Assembly: GCA_913057905.1 (NCBI GenBank)
Contig: CAJXPB010000005.1
Coordinates: 1 to 64,000 of the forward strand
Direction: 5' to 3'
Source: an uncultured Pseudomonadota bacterium
Lineage (GTDB): Bacteria > Myxococcota_A > Bradymonadia > Bradymonadales > Bradymonadaceae
DNA length: 64,000 bases
Part shown: positions 35,142 to 44,125 of the stretch, one piece after another
Layout: the number at the start of each line of letters is the position of its first letter
Position numbering within the stretch: position 1 is the stretch's first letter
Notes under the pieces: model-generated
Told to the model about the DNA's origin: nothing
Databases searched by the model: none
Seen by the model: the letters and a program-made list of their open reading frames with translations, nothing else
Translations under genes and position numbers: made by a program

Positions 35142-35169
35142 TACGACCTACATCTCGGGGATCTCGCAT
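35142..35169. repeat. Right 28-bp island boundary repeat (attR-like)
   Basis: Identical to 11965-11992. Here it covers the last six codons and stop of the intact lipoprotein gene, so integration would leave that gene functional, as is usual for elements that target gene 3' ends. Confidence 0.65.
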
Positions 35170-36257
35170 GACGGGGCGGTCGGGAACTGGCAGATCGCCT
35201 CGCCGCGTCTCTCGTTGAGGACGCAGGTCAGACCGGGCTCGCACTGGTTGGACTTCGTCTCATCACAGACCTCTCCGGCGGCGACGCGTTCGCTGCACGT
35301 TCCGAGCATGCCACTCGCGTCGGGGGGGTCACAAAAGAGCCCGTCTCGGCAGTCGAGGGCGTTGTCGCAGGATTCTCCGGCGCCGGAGAATTCGCTGCAG
35401 GTTCCCATATCGATCGACTCTCCGATGCAGGCGTACCCTGTTTCACAGAACGCGGTCTGCTGGTCACAGGAATTGCCCTGAGAGACGACCTGGAATGATT
35501 TGCAGGTGCCCAGACTGCAGACGAGGTTCGGCTGGCAGATGCTCGAGGTTTTGCACTGGTCACCCTCCATGACGGTGCCCTCTCGTAGACACCGTTGCGT
35601 ACCCATGTCGTCGACCGGTGTGCACTGCAAATTCTCCGAGGGGTCGCAGACGTCTCCGGCATCGGTACACGTCTCCCCCTCCGCCTTGATGGTGCGATTC
35701 GAGGTGTCGGGCTCGGTGCAGAAGCCGTGGCAGACGTCGTTATCGGTCCGTCGACAGGTCAGGTCGCCCTCACATTCGTCGAGTCCGACCTTGCAGGGAT
35801 CGTCCAGGGTCAATTGAGGCTGAAGCACATCCCGGCATACCTGGATCCCGAGGGTCGGTTCGGGCGACGGGTTGCAGGCGATCATCTCGATGGCGACTTC
35901 CATCTCATCGAGACATTGATCGGCCGACTGTTGGTCGAAGGCCGTGCGGCCCGCTTCGATGCTCTGGAGGATCCCCTGGAATTCAGAGCCGATCGCCAGG
36001 GACGAGTCGTCTTCAAAATCCGCAAGACACTCTTCCTGATCCTGATACGGCACCTGAATGGGTGGGCGGTCTTCGCAACTGAAAAACGACTTACAGACGA
36101 GTTCTCCGAGAATGGCGTTCCGTTGTTCGGCGAACTCGGTGTAGGGGTGTGGTTCGGAGGGGGTCAGACTGTCGCCGCAGCCGCCGGCAAACAGCGCCGC
36201 CACGACCAGTAGACAGAAAAGGCGAACGGGGCGAGACGACGAGACATCGTAGACCAT
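35148..36257 (-). CDS. Cys-rich lipoprotein (presumed integration target)
   Basis: A 369-residue lipoprotein. Signal segment VRLFCLLVVAALFAGGC with lipobox FAGGC. An N-terminal helical part (residues 25-120) is followed by repeated Cys-rich modules such as CETGYACIGESIDMGTC and CRDGLFCDPPD, resembling small disulfide-rich extracellular domains. Start ATG 36257 (MVYDVSSSR) is chosen because GGAGG lies 8 nt ahead, rather than the ATG 18 bases upstream. Its last codons are duplicated at the far end of the island. Role unknown, probably outer-surface. Confidence 0.8.
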   Translation of the reverse strand: MVYDVSSSRPVRLFCLLVVAALFAGGCGDSLTPSEPHPYTEFAEQRNAILGELVCKSFFSCEDRPPIQVPYQDQEECLADFEDDSSLAIGSEFQGILQSIEAGRTAFDQQSADQCLDEMEVAIEMIACNPSPEPTLGIQVCRDVLQPQLTLDDPCKVGLDECEGDLTCRRTDNDVCHGFCTEPDTSNRTIKAEGETCTDAGDVCDPSENLQCTPVDDMGTQRCLREGTVMEGDQCKTSSICQPNLVCSLGTCKSFQVVSQGNSCDQQTAFCETGYACIGESIDMGTCSEFSGAGESCDNALDCRDGLFCDPPDASGMLGTCSERVAAGEVCDETKSNQCEPGLTCVLNERRGEAICQFPTAPSCEIPEM

Positions 36258-36386
36258 GACTGCGTTCCTCCACATCAGTGGCCGGACCCCCTGGGCCCGG
36301 CTCGAAGCATTGGTTCAATTGGTACCGACGTCCCCAATATATGCACATTTTAGACAGGAAAAGTAGTTATTTCGTCATCTCCGCCC

Positions 36387-37136
36387 TCAGACGATGATCT
36401 TCGGCAGGCTCACCGAGGTGCTCTCGCGGAGGGTGACGTCGGCCAGCCCCGACAGGTCGGTCGGGTTCGGGTTGATTTCGACAATGGCTGCCCCGGTGTC
36501 GGCGGCCAGGCGGGGAAGCCCGGCGGCGGGGTAGACGGCGCCGGAGGTCCCGAGCATCAGGCAGAGGTCCGCGGCGCGCGCCGCCTCCTCCGCGGCCCCG
36601 AAGGCTTCGTCGGGTAGGAGTTCTCCGAAGAGGACGATGTTTGGACGGAGAAGTCCGCCGCATTCCGGGCATTCGGGCGTCTCGGAGAGGTCGATCGCGC
36701 GATCGGGCCCGGAATCCTCCAGATGGTCGGCGCCGCAGGAGTGGCATCGGATTTGGAACAGTGACCCGTGAAGATAGTGGATGGGGAGGTCTACACCGCG
36801 CTCGGCGGCGACTGCGTCGACGAGGCCGTCGATATTCTGAGTCGCCACCGTGACGCTGCGCGACTCGGCGAGCTCGACCAGGGCGCGGTGCCCCGCGTTC
36901 GGCGAGGCCGAACGGACCATTTCACGGGTCTCCTCCAGCCAGGCGAGGGCCCTTTCGGGTTCACGCTCCAGGGCCTCTGCGTGGGCGAGCCGTTCGATCG
37001 ACTCGTCGGCGAATATGCCGTCTTCGCCGCGAAACGTCGGAATGCCCGAGTCGGCCGAAAAGCCGGCGCCGACGAATGCGAGGATCGTCTCGGCCCTGTC
37101 GATCAGCTCTTTGGCGAGCTCCGTCTGGTTGGTCAT
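36387..37136 (-). CDS. SIR2-family NAD-dependent protein deacylase
   Basis: A 249-residue sirtuin. NAD-binding GAGFSADSGIPTFRG (residues 22-36), TQNID (about 98-102), catalytic His in YLHGSLF (about 119), zinc ligands CHSC and CPEC, and GTSGAVYPAAGLP near the C-terminus. It removes acyl groups from lysines using NAD and releases nicotinamide. Complete and typical in length for bacterial CobB-like enzymes. It is followed on the same strand after a short gap by no clear operon partner; the hydrolase gene upstream is 23 bases away, so cotranscription is likely. Confidence 0.92.
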   Translation of the reverse strand: MTNQTELAKELIDRAETILAFVGAGFSADSGIPTFRGEDGIFADESIERLAHAEALEREPERALAWLEETREMVRSASPNAGHRALVELAESRSVTVATQNIDGLVDAVAAERGVDLPIHYLHGSLFQIRCHSCGADHLEDSGPDRAIDLSETPECPECGGLLRPNIVLFGELLPDEAFGAAEEAARAADLCLMLGTSGAVYPAAGLPRLAADTGAAIVEINPNPTDLSGLADVTLRESTSVSLPKIIV

Positions 37137-37159
37137 GGGTCGACTCGAGGTGGATGAGA

Positions 37160-37951
37160 TCAGCGCAGAAAAGAGCGAACGGTGTCGGCGAAACGTTCTG
37201 GGGCTTCGATGGGGATCGTGTGTCCCATCCCCGAGAAATGACGGTGAGTGCCGTCGGTGAGCTCGGCGAGGGATTCGGCCCCCTCCCGGGTCACGAGCAG
37301 GTCTTCGTCGGCGGACAACACGAGCGTCTCACACTCGACATCCCGGGCGAGTTCGGCGACATCGGGATACTCGTCCATCGCGTCGAGCAGCGCCTCGACG
37401 CCGGCCTCGCTGTTGCGTCGAATCGAGGCGCGGACGATGCCCGACAGGATCGATTCATGTTGTTCGAGATACCGATTGCCCAGGATCGCCGGGAGGGCCG
37501 TCCAACTCATGGCCTCGAGCCCTCCGTGTTCCAGTGTCTTCTTCCAGCTCGTCACGATCGTCCGTGCCAGGGCAGTCGGCTCGGCGGTCAGGCTGCAGAG
37601 GACGAGTTTGTCGACGCGCTCGGGTCGTCGGGCGGCCATCGCCAGTGCGAGGCGCGCACCGTGGCTGAAGCCGACCATGTGGGCGCGGTCGACGTCCAGG
37701 TGGTCGAGCAGGCCGGCGAGATCCCGAAGGTGATCCTCCATCGAGATCGACTCCGGGACGTCGCTCGCCCCCTGGCCGCGGGCATCCCAACGAAGGACGC
37801 CGAAGTCCGGCGAGAGGCGTTCGGCCTGCGAGGACCAGTGTTCCGTCGACTGTGTCATCCCGTTGAAGAGGACCAGGGTCGGTCCATCGTCGGGACCCTC
37901 GTCGAATTTGTAGTTGAGATTCAGCCCGTCGTCGGTCGTCCAGGTTGGCAT
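37160..37951 (-). CDS. Alpha/beta-hydrolase fold protein
   Basis: A 263-residue hydrolase. Oxyanion region LFNGMTQSTEHW, strand-turn RWDARGQGASD, nucleophile elbow GFSHG (Ser about residue 96), acid in LSADEDLLV and His in SGMGHTIPIEAPERF. These fit esterase, lipase or 3-oxoadipate-lactonase-like members; the substrate cannot be told. Start ATG 37951 (MPTWTTDD) with GAGGAG 7 nt upstream is preferred over the ATG at 37996, which would overlap the previous gene. It follows the barrel protein gene by 14 bases. Confidence 0.85.
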   Translation of the reverse strand: MPTWTTDDGLNLNYKFDEGPDDGPTLVLFNGMTQSTEHWSSQAERLSPDFGVLRWDARGQGASDVPESISMEDHLRDLAGLLDHLDVDRAHMVGFSHGARLALAMAARRPERVDKLVLCSLTAEPTALARTIVTSWKKTLEHGGLEAMSWTALPAILGNRYLEQHESILSGIVRASIRRNSEAGVEALLDAMDEYPDVAELARDVECETLVLSADEDLLVTREGAESLAELTDGTHRHFSGMGHTIPIEAPERFADTVRSFLR

Positions 37952-37965
37952 GAAAGTCTCCTCGG

Positions 37966-40953
37966 TCAGAATCCGCCGCCGTAGAGTATGTACCATTCGT
38001 TGATGCCGTCGGCTCCGAACCCCCGGGCGTAGCCGACGCGGAGGTTGCTGCCAAAGTAGTAGCCGATCTGCAAACCGAGCAGCAGCTCCGCCCCCGCACT
38101 GAATCGAAAGTCGGCCCCGGAGAGTAGCCCGTCAAATGCGGCCCCACCTTCCGAAAAGACCTCACCTTTGAGTTCGTCGATAAAGAAGGGCACCGTCGAC
38201 GGGCCGGCCTCGATCCGCCAGATCGGAAACCGGTATTCGGCGGTGGCGCGCTGAAACTGGTTGCCCACCAGGGTGTTGGGTGGAAACCCGCGCAGCACGA
38301 ATTGCCCGGAAGGCCTCTGAAAGACGATCGACGTGAGGATGTCCTGTGGGCGATAACCTCCGAGGCCGTAGGCGGCCCCGCGGTAGTTCGACCGGGCGAT
38401 GCCGCCGTCGAGCTTCAGGGCCAATGTGTGACGGTCTACCCAGGGATTGGCGATGTATCCGTGAAGGGAGTAGTTCAGATACACCTGGTCGTAGGTGCTC
38501 CCGATCCAGTCGTTCTGAACCGACAGCCCGATCCGCCCGTAGATTCCCTGTTCCGGACTGATCGACTGAGGATAGCTGTCGAGGTTGATGTAGCTCAGCG
38601 AGAGGTTCAGTTCGTTGAACCAGCCGAAGTCCGGAAGTGACGGCTCGGTATCGTCCGGGCTCGGCGTCGTCTGCGGCCGGGAGCCGAAGCTTGTGCGTTC
38701 GACCCGAAACGACGTGGATAGGTTTAAGTTGTCGTCGATTCGGCGCAGCGGATAGTTGAGTGACAGGCTTCCGCGGTAGGCGTGTTCGCGGTACGGAACC
38801 GAACGGCTCTCGGCCACGAGTGACTGGGTATTCGGGTAGCGTCGAAACCCGGCGCCCAGGGTCAGATCAAACGGGCCGCCCGCCCAGGTGTACGAGGCCG
38901 ACACACTGGCGGACTGGTCGGTGAACTCCGGTCCGGTCGACCAGTCTCCGTTGATCGACCAGCGGTGATCCCCCAGCGGCTCTCGTCCCTGGAGGGTGAC
39001 GCCGACCCCTGTTCCACCGGATGCGGCCGCCAGTCGTGGACGGAACAACAACGGCCCCAGCCACCGTCCCGGACGATACGGACGGTCGCGCCAGCTCCCG
39101 GTGGTGACTTCGGGGTGGGCCGGTTGAGCGGGAGCCGGATAGCTCGACGGGGCAGAGTGGTCGAATTGGCCGGGGCGGCGAAACCGCGCCAACTCGTAGC
39201 CGCGGCCCGTGTAGGTCGCCGCGTAGATCCACTCTCCGTCGGGTCCGACCCAGGGCGAAAAGAGCCCTCGGACCACGTTCGAGACCTGCCAGGTCTCGCC
39301 GGTCTCCATATCCCGCGCGAAGATGTTGTAGATTCCGGTTCGGTCCGAGGCAAAATAGAGGTGTCCCGACGGCCCGAACGTCGGGTCGATGTCCTGGGCC
39401 GCGTCGTCGGTGAGGTTGACGAGACGCCCGTCGTCGTCATCGGAGTCATTCAAGCGCAGGTGCCATAGATCCCGGTGCCCGACATCCAGGCGCCACCAAC
39501 TGAAGACAATCCCGTCGCCGTCGGGCGTCCATCGCGGCCCGGCGATCTGTTGCCAGTGTCGCTTCGAGTCGTCGGGGGCGTGGCGGCCTCCCACCGGAAC
39601 CCGGCAGTTTCGAAGCGAAAGCGACCGAAAGTCGCAGACGACCAGTTCCATGGTGCCGGCGCGGTTGCGGACAAACGCGATCCGGTCCCCGGACGGCGAG
39701 ACGGCCGGCTCCCGAGCCCGGTCGGCGTCGGTCAGTCGGCGGTGGTTTCCGGTGGACGGTCGGTAGGCGAACAGGTCCTGATAGGTGTAGACGTTGTCGG
39801 TGATCGTCCCCCGTGCGTAGACCAGGGCCTCTCCATCGGGCGTCCAGTCCGAGGGCCCCGATGCCCCTTCGATCTCGAAGAGCGTGTCGACATCGACGTC
39901 GGATCGGTCACCCGCGCTCGAGGTGACCTCCGCGTAGCGTGGATGGTCGTTGAGTCCACTTTCGAAATAGGTGACCGAATCGGTTCCGGGACGCCGCCGC
40001 GGATATCGATGGGTTCCGCCGCCGTCGGTCAACACTTGCAATTGAGTTCGCCCTTCGGCCTCGACGCGAATGCGCCGTGCTTGAACTCGGGCCCGGGTGG
40101 CGGCCTCGAATGCGCCCCAGAGTTCATGAAAGGTCTTTCCCGAGACCCGCTGGGCCATCGCGTTGAGCGAAAAGGGGACGATCCTGTCGCCATAGTTGTG
40201 ATTGAACTTCCGGACGAACTCATTGCCGTACCGCTCGGTGATGTATTCGACGAAGAAGGCACCGTACAGATAGGGGGCGTTTCCCATCGGCCAGCTTGTC
40301 GGCCGGCCGGTGATCTGACCGAGCGTGAAGAATCGATCGTCGAGGACCGCCGTGCGCAGATACATCCGAAACAGGGAGCTGTTGACCCGCCCGGTGCCGG
40401 TCTGTTCGGTTTCGCTGTGGACGGCGATGCCCTCGACGTACCAGCGCGGGAGCACCGCGTTGGGGTGGAGGGTCTCCCCCAGAAACAGATTCAGGGCTTC
40501 GAAGAGGCTGTTGGAGGTCTCCATGTGCAGAATGTGCACATACTCGTGAAACACGAGAATCCGCAGCCAATCGTCATAGTAACCGAGGACGCCGTCGGGA
40601 GAGGGCGGCATCCCGTAAATACGGATGACGTTTCGGCCGAGGACATTCGCCGACCCGTTGGCCACATCGACCTTGTCGTTGACCACGATGTGGGTCTTTC
40701 CGTTGGGTTCGGTCCCATACTCCGGCACGAGTACCTGATGGGCCTGCTCGGCGAGTGTCGCGGTCCGCCGGGCCAGGGCTTGGACGCCACGATAGTAGTG
40801 GACTCGAAAATGGGGCGTCTCGAGGGTTCGGTACTCCAGCGACGGGTCGTCGATCGCCGATGCAGACGATGGCGCCGAGAGCGTCAAAAAGGCCAGGCAG
40901 GCCACTACCAGGGGGAGGACGCGGCCTCTTCCGATGATGGGCGAGGTGTGCAA
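37966..40953 (-). CDS. Peptidase-MA/TolB-propeller/outer-membrane-barrel protein
   Basis: A 995-residue exported protein with three parts. After a signal peptide (LPLVVACLAFLTLSAPSSASA), residues 45-290 form a peptidase-MA-like gluzincin with HEYVHILH (about 145) and the distal Glu in WYVEGIAVH. Residues 310-620 contain TolB/WD40-like blades (DWTPDGEALVYARG, PRWTPDGDGIVFSW). The rest is a surface-antigen/Omp85-like beta barrel, ending with GWY..YGGGF-type strands. It probably works at the outer membrane. Complete. The zinc motif is intact, so proteolysis is possible but unproven. Confidence 0.8.
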   Translation of the reverse strand: MHTSPIIGRGRVLPLVVACLAFLTLSAPSSASAIDDPSLEYRTLETPHFRVHYYRGVQALARRTATLAEQAHQVLVPEYGTEPNGKTHIVVNDKVDVANGSANVLGRNVIRIYGMPPSPDGVLGYYDDWLRILVFHEYVHILHMETSNSLFEALNLFLGETLHPNAVLPRWYVEGIAVHSETEQTGTGRVNSSLFRMYLRTAVLDDRFFTLGQITGRPTSWPMGNAPYLYGAFFVEYITERYGNEFVRKFNHNYGDRIVPFSLNAMAQRVSGKTFHELWGAFEAATRARVQARRIRVEAEGRTQLQVLTDGGGTHRYPRRRPGTDSVTYFESGLNDHPRYAEVTSSAGDRSDVDVDTLFEIEGASGPSDWTPDGEALVYARGTITDNVYTYQDLFAYRPSTGNHRRLTDADRAREPAVSPSGDRIAFVRNRAGTMELVVCDFRSLSLRNCRVPVGGRHAPDDSKRHWQQIAGPRWTPDGDGIVFSWWRLDVGHRDLWHLRLNDSDDDDGRLVNLTDDAAQDIDPTFGPSGHLYFASDRTGIYNIFARDMETGETWQVSNVVRGLFSPWVGPDGEWIYAATYTGRGYELARFRRPGQFDHSAPSSYPAPAQPAHPEVTTGSWRDRPYRPGRWLGPLLFRPRLAAASGGTGVGVTLQGREPLGDHRWSINGDWSTGPEFTDQSASVSASYTWAGGPFDLTLGAGFRRYPNTQSLVAESRSVPYREHAYRGSLSLNYPLRRIDDNLNLSTSFRVERTSFGSRPQTTPSPDDTEPSLPDFGWFNELNLSLSYINLDSYPQSISPEQGIYGRIGLSVQNDWIGSTYDQVYLNYSLHGYIANPWVDRHTLALKLDGGIARSNYRGAAYGLGGYRPQDILTSIVFQRPSGQFVLRGFPPNTLVGNQFQRATAEYRFPIWRIEAGPSTVPFFIDELKGEVFSEGGAAFDGLLSGADFRFSAGAELLLGLQIGYYFGSNLRVGYARGFGADGINEWYILYGGGF

Positions 40954-41035
40954 AAGCGGCAGATCTCCGACGGCGGGACGGAAGGGTCAGATTCTCGCCC
41001 GTCTACAATCCTGTAATCGACACCGCAGTTCAAGA

Positions 41036-42472
41036 TCAGGACGGCGACTCGGCGTCATCTTCGCAGGTCCGATACTGCTTTTTGCGGTAGTAGACGGTTC
41101 GCTCGGAGACGCCCAGCAGTTCGGCGGCTTGCTTGACCGTGGAGACCGATTCACAGGTCTGTAGGATCGCCGTGCGCTCGAGTGCCTCGAGGGAGCGTCC
41201 GGCCAGCGGGAGTCGGCTATCGTCGAATTCTGCGCTCTTTCGAAGGTAACCGGGGAGGGACTCCACATCGATGACCCCGTCGCGGGCGACGACCGTCGAG
41301 TGGCGGGCCACGTTCTGCAGCTCGCGGACGTTTCCCGGCCACGTGTGCTGCTCAAGGCGCTCGAGGACCGCATCGTCGACCCGCAGGCCGTGTCGCGCTT
41401 CGGCCCGAGCGGCCTCCCGCACGAAGTGATGCCACATCGGTTCGATGTCCGACGGGCGTTCCCGCAGTGGGGGCACCTCCATCTGGAGGACGTTTAGCCG
41501 AAAGAAGAGGTCGTCGCGCAGGGGGCTTTCTCCGCCGTGCGGCGAGACCGCCTGGTTGGTGGCGCCGATGACCCGTGTGTCGACCTCGATCGGCTCGCTG
41601 GCTCCGACCGGCTCGACCGTTCCATTCTGCAGGACCCGCAGCAGTTTGACCTGAAGGGCGTCGGGCAGCTCAGCGACCTCGTCCAAAAAGAGGGTGCCTC
41701 CGTCGGCGAGTTCGAACCGGCCCTTTCGGTCACTGGTGGCATTGGTAAAGGCCCCTTTTTTGTGTCCAAACAGCTCCGACTCGACGAGATCCGGAGGGAT
41801 GGCGCCGCAGTTGATGGCCACGAAGGGTGCGTCGCGGCGCGGAGAGAACCGATGCACGGCGCGAGCGACGAGTTCTTTGCCGGTTCCGCTCTCGCCGGTC
41901 ACGAGCATGTTGGCGTCCGAAGGGGCGGCCCCGACGATGCGGCTGGAGAGTCGGTCCATCTGACTGGAGCGGCCCACCACCGGGGGAACCTCGACGGCGT
42001 AATCTCCGGTCTGGTTCTGGCTGCGGAGACGTCGCCGTGCCTCCTGCCGAAGGATCCGTTGCAGGTCACCCGGATCATCGTCCCAGCGAAACAATGTGGC
42101 GCACCCACACTCGAGGGCAAGTGTCAGATTGGCCGGAGTGTACTCTTCGACGCCCAGCAAGAGCACGCCCTCGAAGCCGGCAAGGGCCGACGGAGGAGAC
42201 GACCGGCTCGGATGAGACGGCTCCGTCGAATTGGCACTGAGCTCTCTGGCCACACGATCCGAGATCAGGAGGACCGAGCGCCGGCCGGCCTCGCAAGCCT
42301 GTTTCATTTCACCGACCGACTCGACGCGCCGGACGTCCCAGCCCGATTCGGCGAGAGTCCCGTCTGCGTCGAAAGGTTGATTCCGTGCCACGACCAACAG
42401 TTCCCGTTCGATCGTCGTCGAACCGTCCTCAACGGAGGATGTTGCGTCGGAGGGTGGAGACGACTGCACCAT
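41036..42472 (-). CDS. Sigma-54 enhancer-binding protein, GAFTNA loop
   Basis: A 478-residue NtrC-family regulator. The N-terminal 130 residues look like a degenerate receiver (no clear phospho-acceptor). The AAA+ domain has GESGTGKE, ELFGHKKGAFTNA and LFLDEVAEL; a Fis-type helix-turn-helix ends the protein (VKQAAELLGVSERTVYYR). The sigma-54 contact loop, normally GAFTGA, reads GAFTNA. Start ATG 42472 is chosen because AAGGAT precedes it; the frame opens 23 codons earlier. It is divergent from the kinase gene at 42707, whose promoter carries sigma-54 elements, suggesting local control. Confidence 0.88.
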   Translation of the reverse strand: MVQSSPPSDATSSVEDGSTTIERELLVVARNQPFDADGTLAESGWDVRRVESVGEMKQACEAGRRSVLLISDRVARELSANSTEPSHPSRSSPPSALAGFEGVLLLGVEEYTPANLTLALECGCATLFRWDDDPGDLQRILRQEARRRLRSQNQTGDYAVEVPPVVGRSSQMDRLSSRIVGAAPSDANMLVTGESGTGKELVARAVHRFSPRRDAPFVAINCGAIPPDLVESELFGHKKGAFTNATSDRKGRFELADGGTLFLDEVAELPDALQVKLLRVLQNGTVEPVGASEPIEVDTRVIGATNQAVSPHGGESPLRDDLFFRLNVLQMEVPPLRERPSDIEPMWHHFVREAARAEARHGLRVDDAVLERLEQHTWPGNVRELQNVARHSTVVARDGVIDVESLPGYLRKSAEFDDSRLPLAGRSLEALERTAILQTCESVSTVKQAAELLGVSERTVYYRKKQYRTCEDDAESPS

Positions 42473-42654
42473 CGTCGGATCCTTTGGTCCTGGCAGGAAC
42501 CCGGTTAACATGCACATATTCGAGGACACCAATCGTACCACGGGCGTCGGGTTCCGCGAAAGCCGGGTCTACCATTTGTTTCCAGATCGCGATGCGCGAC
42601 GTCACTTTCTGAAAAATTTGCAGTCCCCGGGCGTCGGCTCCCCCGGCCGGCCAA

Positions 42655-42670
42655 AGGAATCGGTTTTGCA
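42655..42670 (+). promoter_or_regulatory. Sigma-54 promoter of the GAF-kinase gene
   Basis: AGGAATCGGTTTTGCA has GG and GC separated by 10 bases, the -24/-12 signature. It lies 37 bases before ATG 42707. It shares AATC and TTTGCA with the element at 46922. Confidence 0.6.
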
Positions 42671-42706
42671 TAACCATGTAGGTCCCGGTCTGAGATGTAG
42701 GTAACC

Positions 42707-44125
42707 ATGGGAGATGTACCGATGGCTGGTCTTGAAGATCGATCACATGCCTCGACTTCGACGACGAATGCCCTCACACACCCGATCTTCGAGCCGGTCT
42801 TGAAAGACCGGGAAGCAGGGACCGACGAACTTGTCGGCCGGCTCGCCGACGTGGCGGCCGACGCCCTCTCCGCGACGAGCATTGTGTATGTTCTGTCCCC
42901 GGAGGCTCGGACGTTGAGAGTTGGCGCGTGGAGTACGGCGGCCGACCGAGTGCCCGGCGAACTCGAGGGGACCCTCGCCGAGCAGACGTGGAGCGTCGAA
43001 GAATCTCTGCTCGGCTGGCCGGTCAAGACGGGGACGTCGGTGTTTGGGCGAGACTGGCAACAACTGGTCGATGTAGGCGGCTCCTCAGCGGCACTGGCCC
43101 GTTCCGTCGAAGGGACGTTTCTGTCACCGGGCCGCGAGTTCGGAGTTCGAAGTGTCGTGCTCGCCCCGCTTCGGCTCGGCGACGACGTCTTCGGGGTCCT
43201 CGCGGTGGTCCGCGATGGCTCCGGTGAGTTGTTTGAGCGCGACGATCTCGACCTGACCAACGAGTATGCGAGTCGAGCCGCCGCCGCACTGGAGCAGGCA
43301 CGGCTCACCGAGCGACTCCGATCGACGAACCGGGATCTGCAGGAGGCGATTCGACTGCGCGACCTCTTTATCAACATCGCCTCCCACGAGCTGAAGACGC
43401 CGCTGGGCACCATGCGTCTGCTGGTCGAGATGTTGCGCAAGGGGACGACGATGGCCTCGTCGTTGCCCGCGGAATTCGTCGACGAAAAGGCCGACGAGAT
43501 CGGACGACAGGTCGATCGAATGACCAAGCGGGTGGAGCGTCTGCTGGATATCTCGCGGCTGACCGGCGGGCAGATTGACAGTCTAAAGCTCGAACGGCTG
43601 GACCTGGCCGAATTGATCGCCGATCGTCTCTGCGCACTGCGGCGCGAAGAGCCGAAAATGAGCGTCGAAGCGCACATTCAGCCCGGCGATCCAGCGGCGA
43701 GTATTCAGGGCAAGTGGGACCGCGAGCGGATGGGACAGATCCTGGACAATCTCATCCACAATGCACGACGCGATGCCGATTCTCGTGACGGCCCCGCTTC
43801 GATCGTGATTCAGGTCGAGGTCAATGAGCAGTCCGGGCTGGGTGTCCCCGCCATCGAGCTGATCGTCGGGGATCCCGACCTTCGAATCGACGCGGAAAGC
43901 CATCCGCTGGAGCTCGAAGACGTGGTCCGCCAGAGCCGAGACGAGGGGATCGGCTGGAGCTGTCTGGGCCTCTGGATCGTCGAACAACTTGCCCGGCTGT
44001 TTGGCGGGGAGCTGGCGGTCGAAGAACAGCCCGATCTCGGCACCTGCTACCGGGTGACGATCCCGCGTGATGTTTCCCCGTTTGTGGGCAAGTCGTCGTC
44101 GGACGATGCCGAGGAAAGTCAGTGA
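42707..44125 (+). CDS. GAF-domain sensor histidine kinase with degenerate ATP site
   Basis: A 472-residue cytoplasmic kinase-like protein. A GAF domain (about residues 45-200: IVYVLSPEARTLRVGAW..., VLAPLRLGDDVFGVLAVV) is followed by a coiled coil, an intact H-box IASHELKTPL (about 225) and an N-box LDNLIHNARRDA. The G1 box reads IVGDPDLRID instead of DxGxG and the G2 region is GWSCLGLWIVEQLARLFGG, so ATP binding is doubtful. No membrane segments. Start ATG 42707, or ATG 42722 which has a better ribosome-binding site (GGGAG). Its stop overlaps the convergent regulator gene by 7 bases. Confidence 0.85.
   Translation: MGDVPMAGLEDRSHASTSTTNALTHPIFEPVLKDREAGTDELVGRLADVAADALSATSIVYVLSPEARTLRVGAWSTAADRVPGELEGTLAEQTWSVEESLLGWPVKTGTSVFGRDWQQLVDVGGSSAALARSVEGTFLSPGREFGVRSVVLAPLRLGDDVFGVLAVVRDGSGELFERDDLDLTNEYASRAAAALEQARLTERLRSTNRDLQEAIRLRDLFINIASHELKTPLGTMRLLVEMLRKGTTMASSLPAEFVDEKADEIGRQVDRMTKRVERLLDISRLTGGQIDSLKLERLDLAELIADRLCALRREEPKMSVEAHIQPGDPAASIQGKWDRERMGQILDNLIHNARRDADSRDGPASIVIQVEVNEQSGLGVPAIELIVGDPDLRIDAESHPLELEDVVRQSRDEGIGWSCLGLWIVEQLARLFGGELAVEEQPDLGTCYRVTIPRDVSPFVGKSSSDDAEESQ

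Larger units (their letters stand above)
11965..35169. mobile_element. Genomic island with recombinase, helicase and defence operon
   Basis: About 23 kb is bounded by a 28-bp perfect direct repeat at the 3' end of a lipoprotein gene. Inside are a tyrosine recombinase next to the left end, a DUF927-type helicase, a candidate origin, transposon remnants, a defence-type operon and a second recombinase near the right end. Gene content and position of the recombinase follow the usual plan of integrative elements. The boundary call is inference; the copies flanking the 28 bp have diverged, so the insertion is not recent or the repeat has another origin. Confidence 0.6.
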
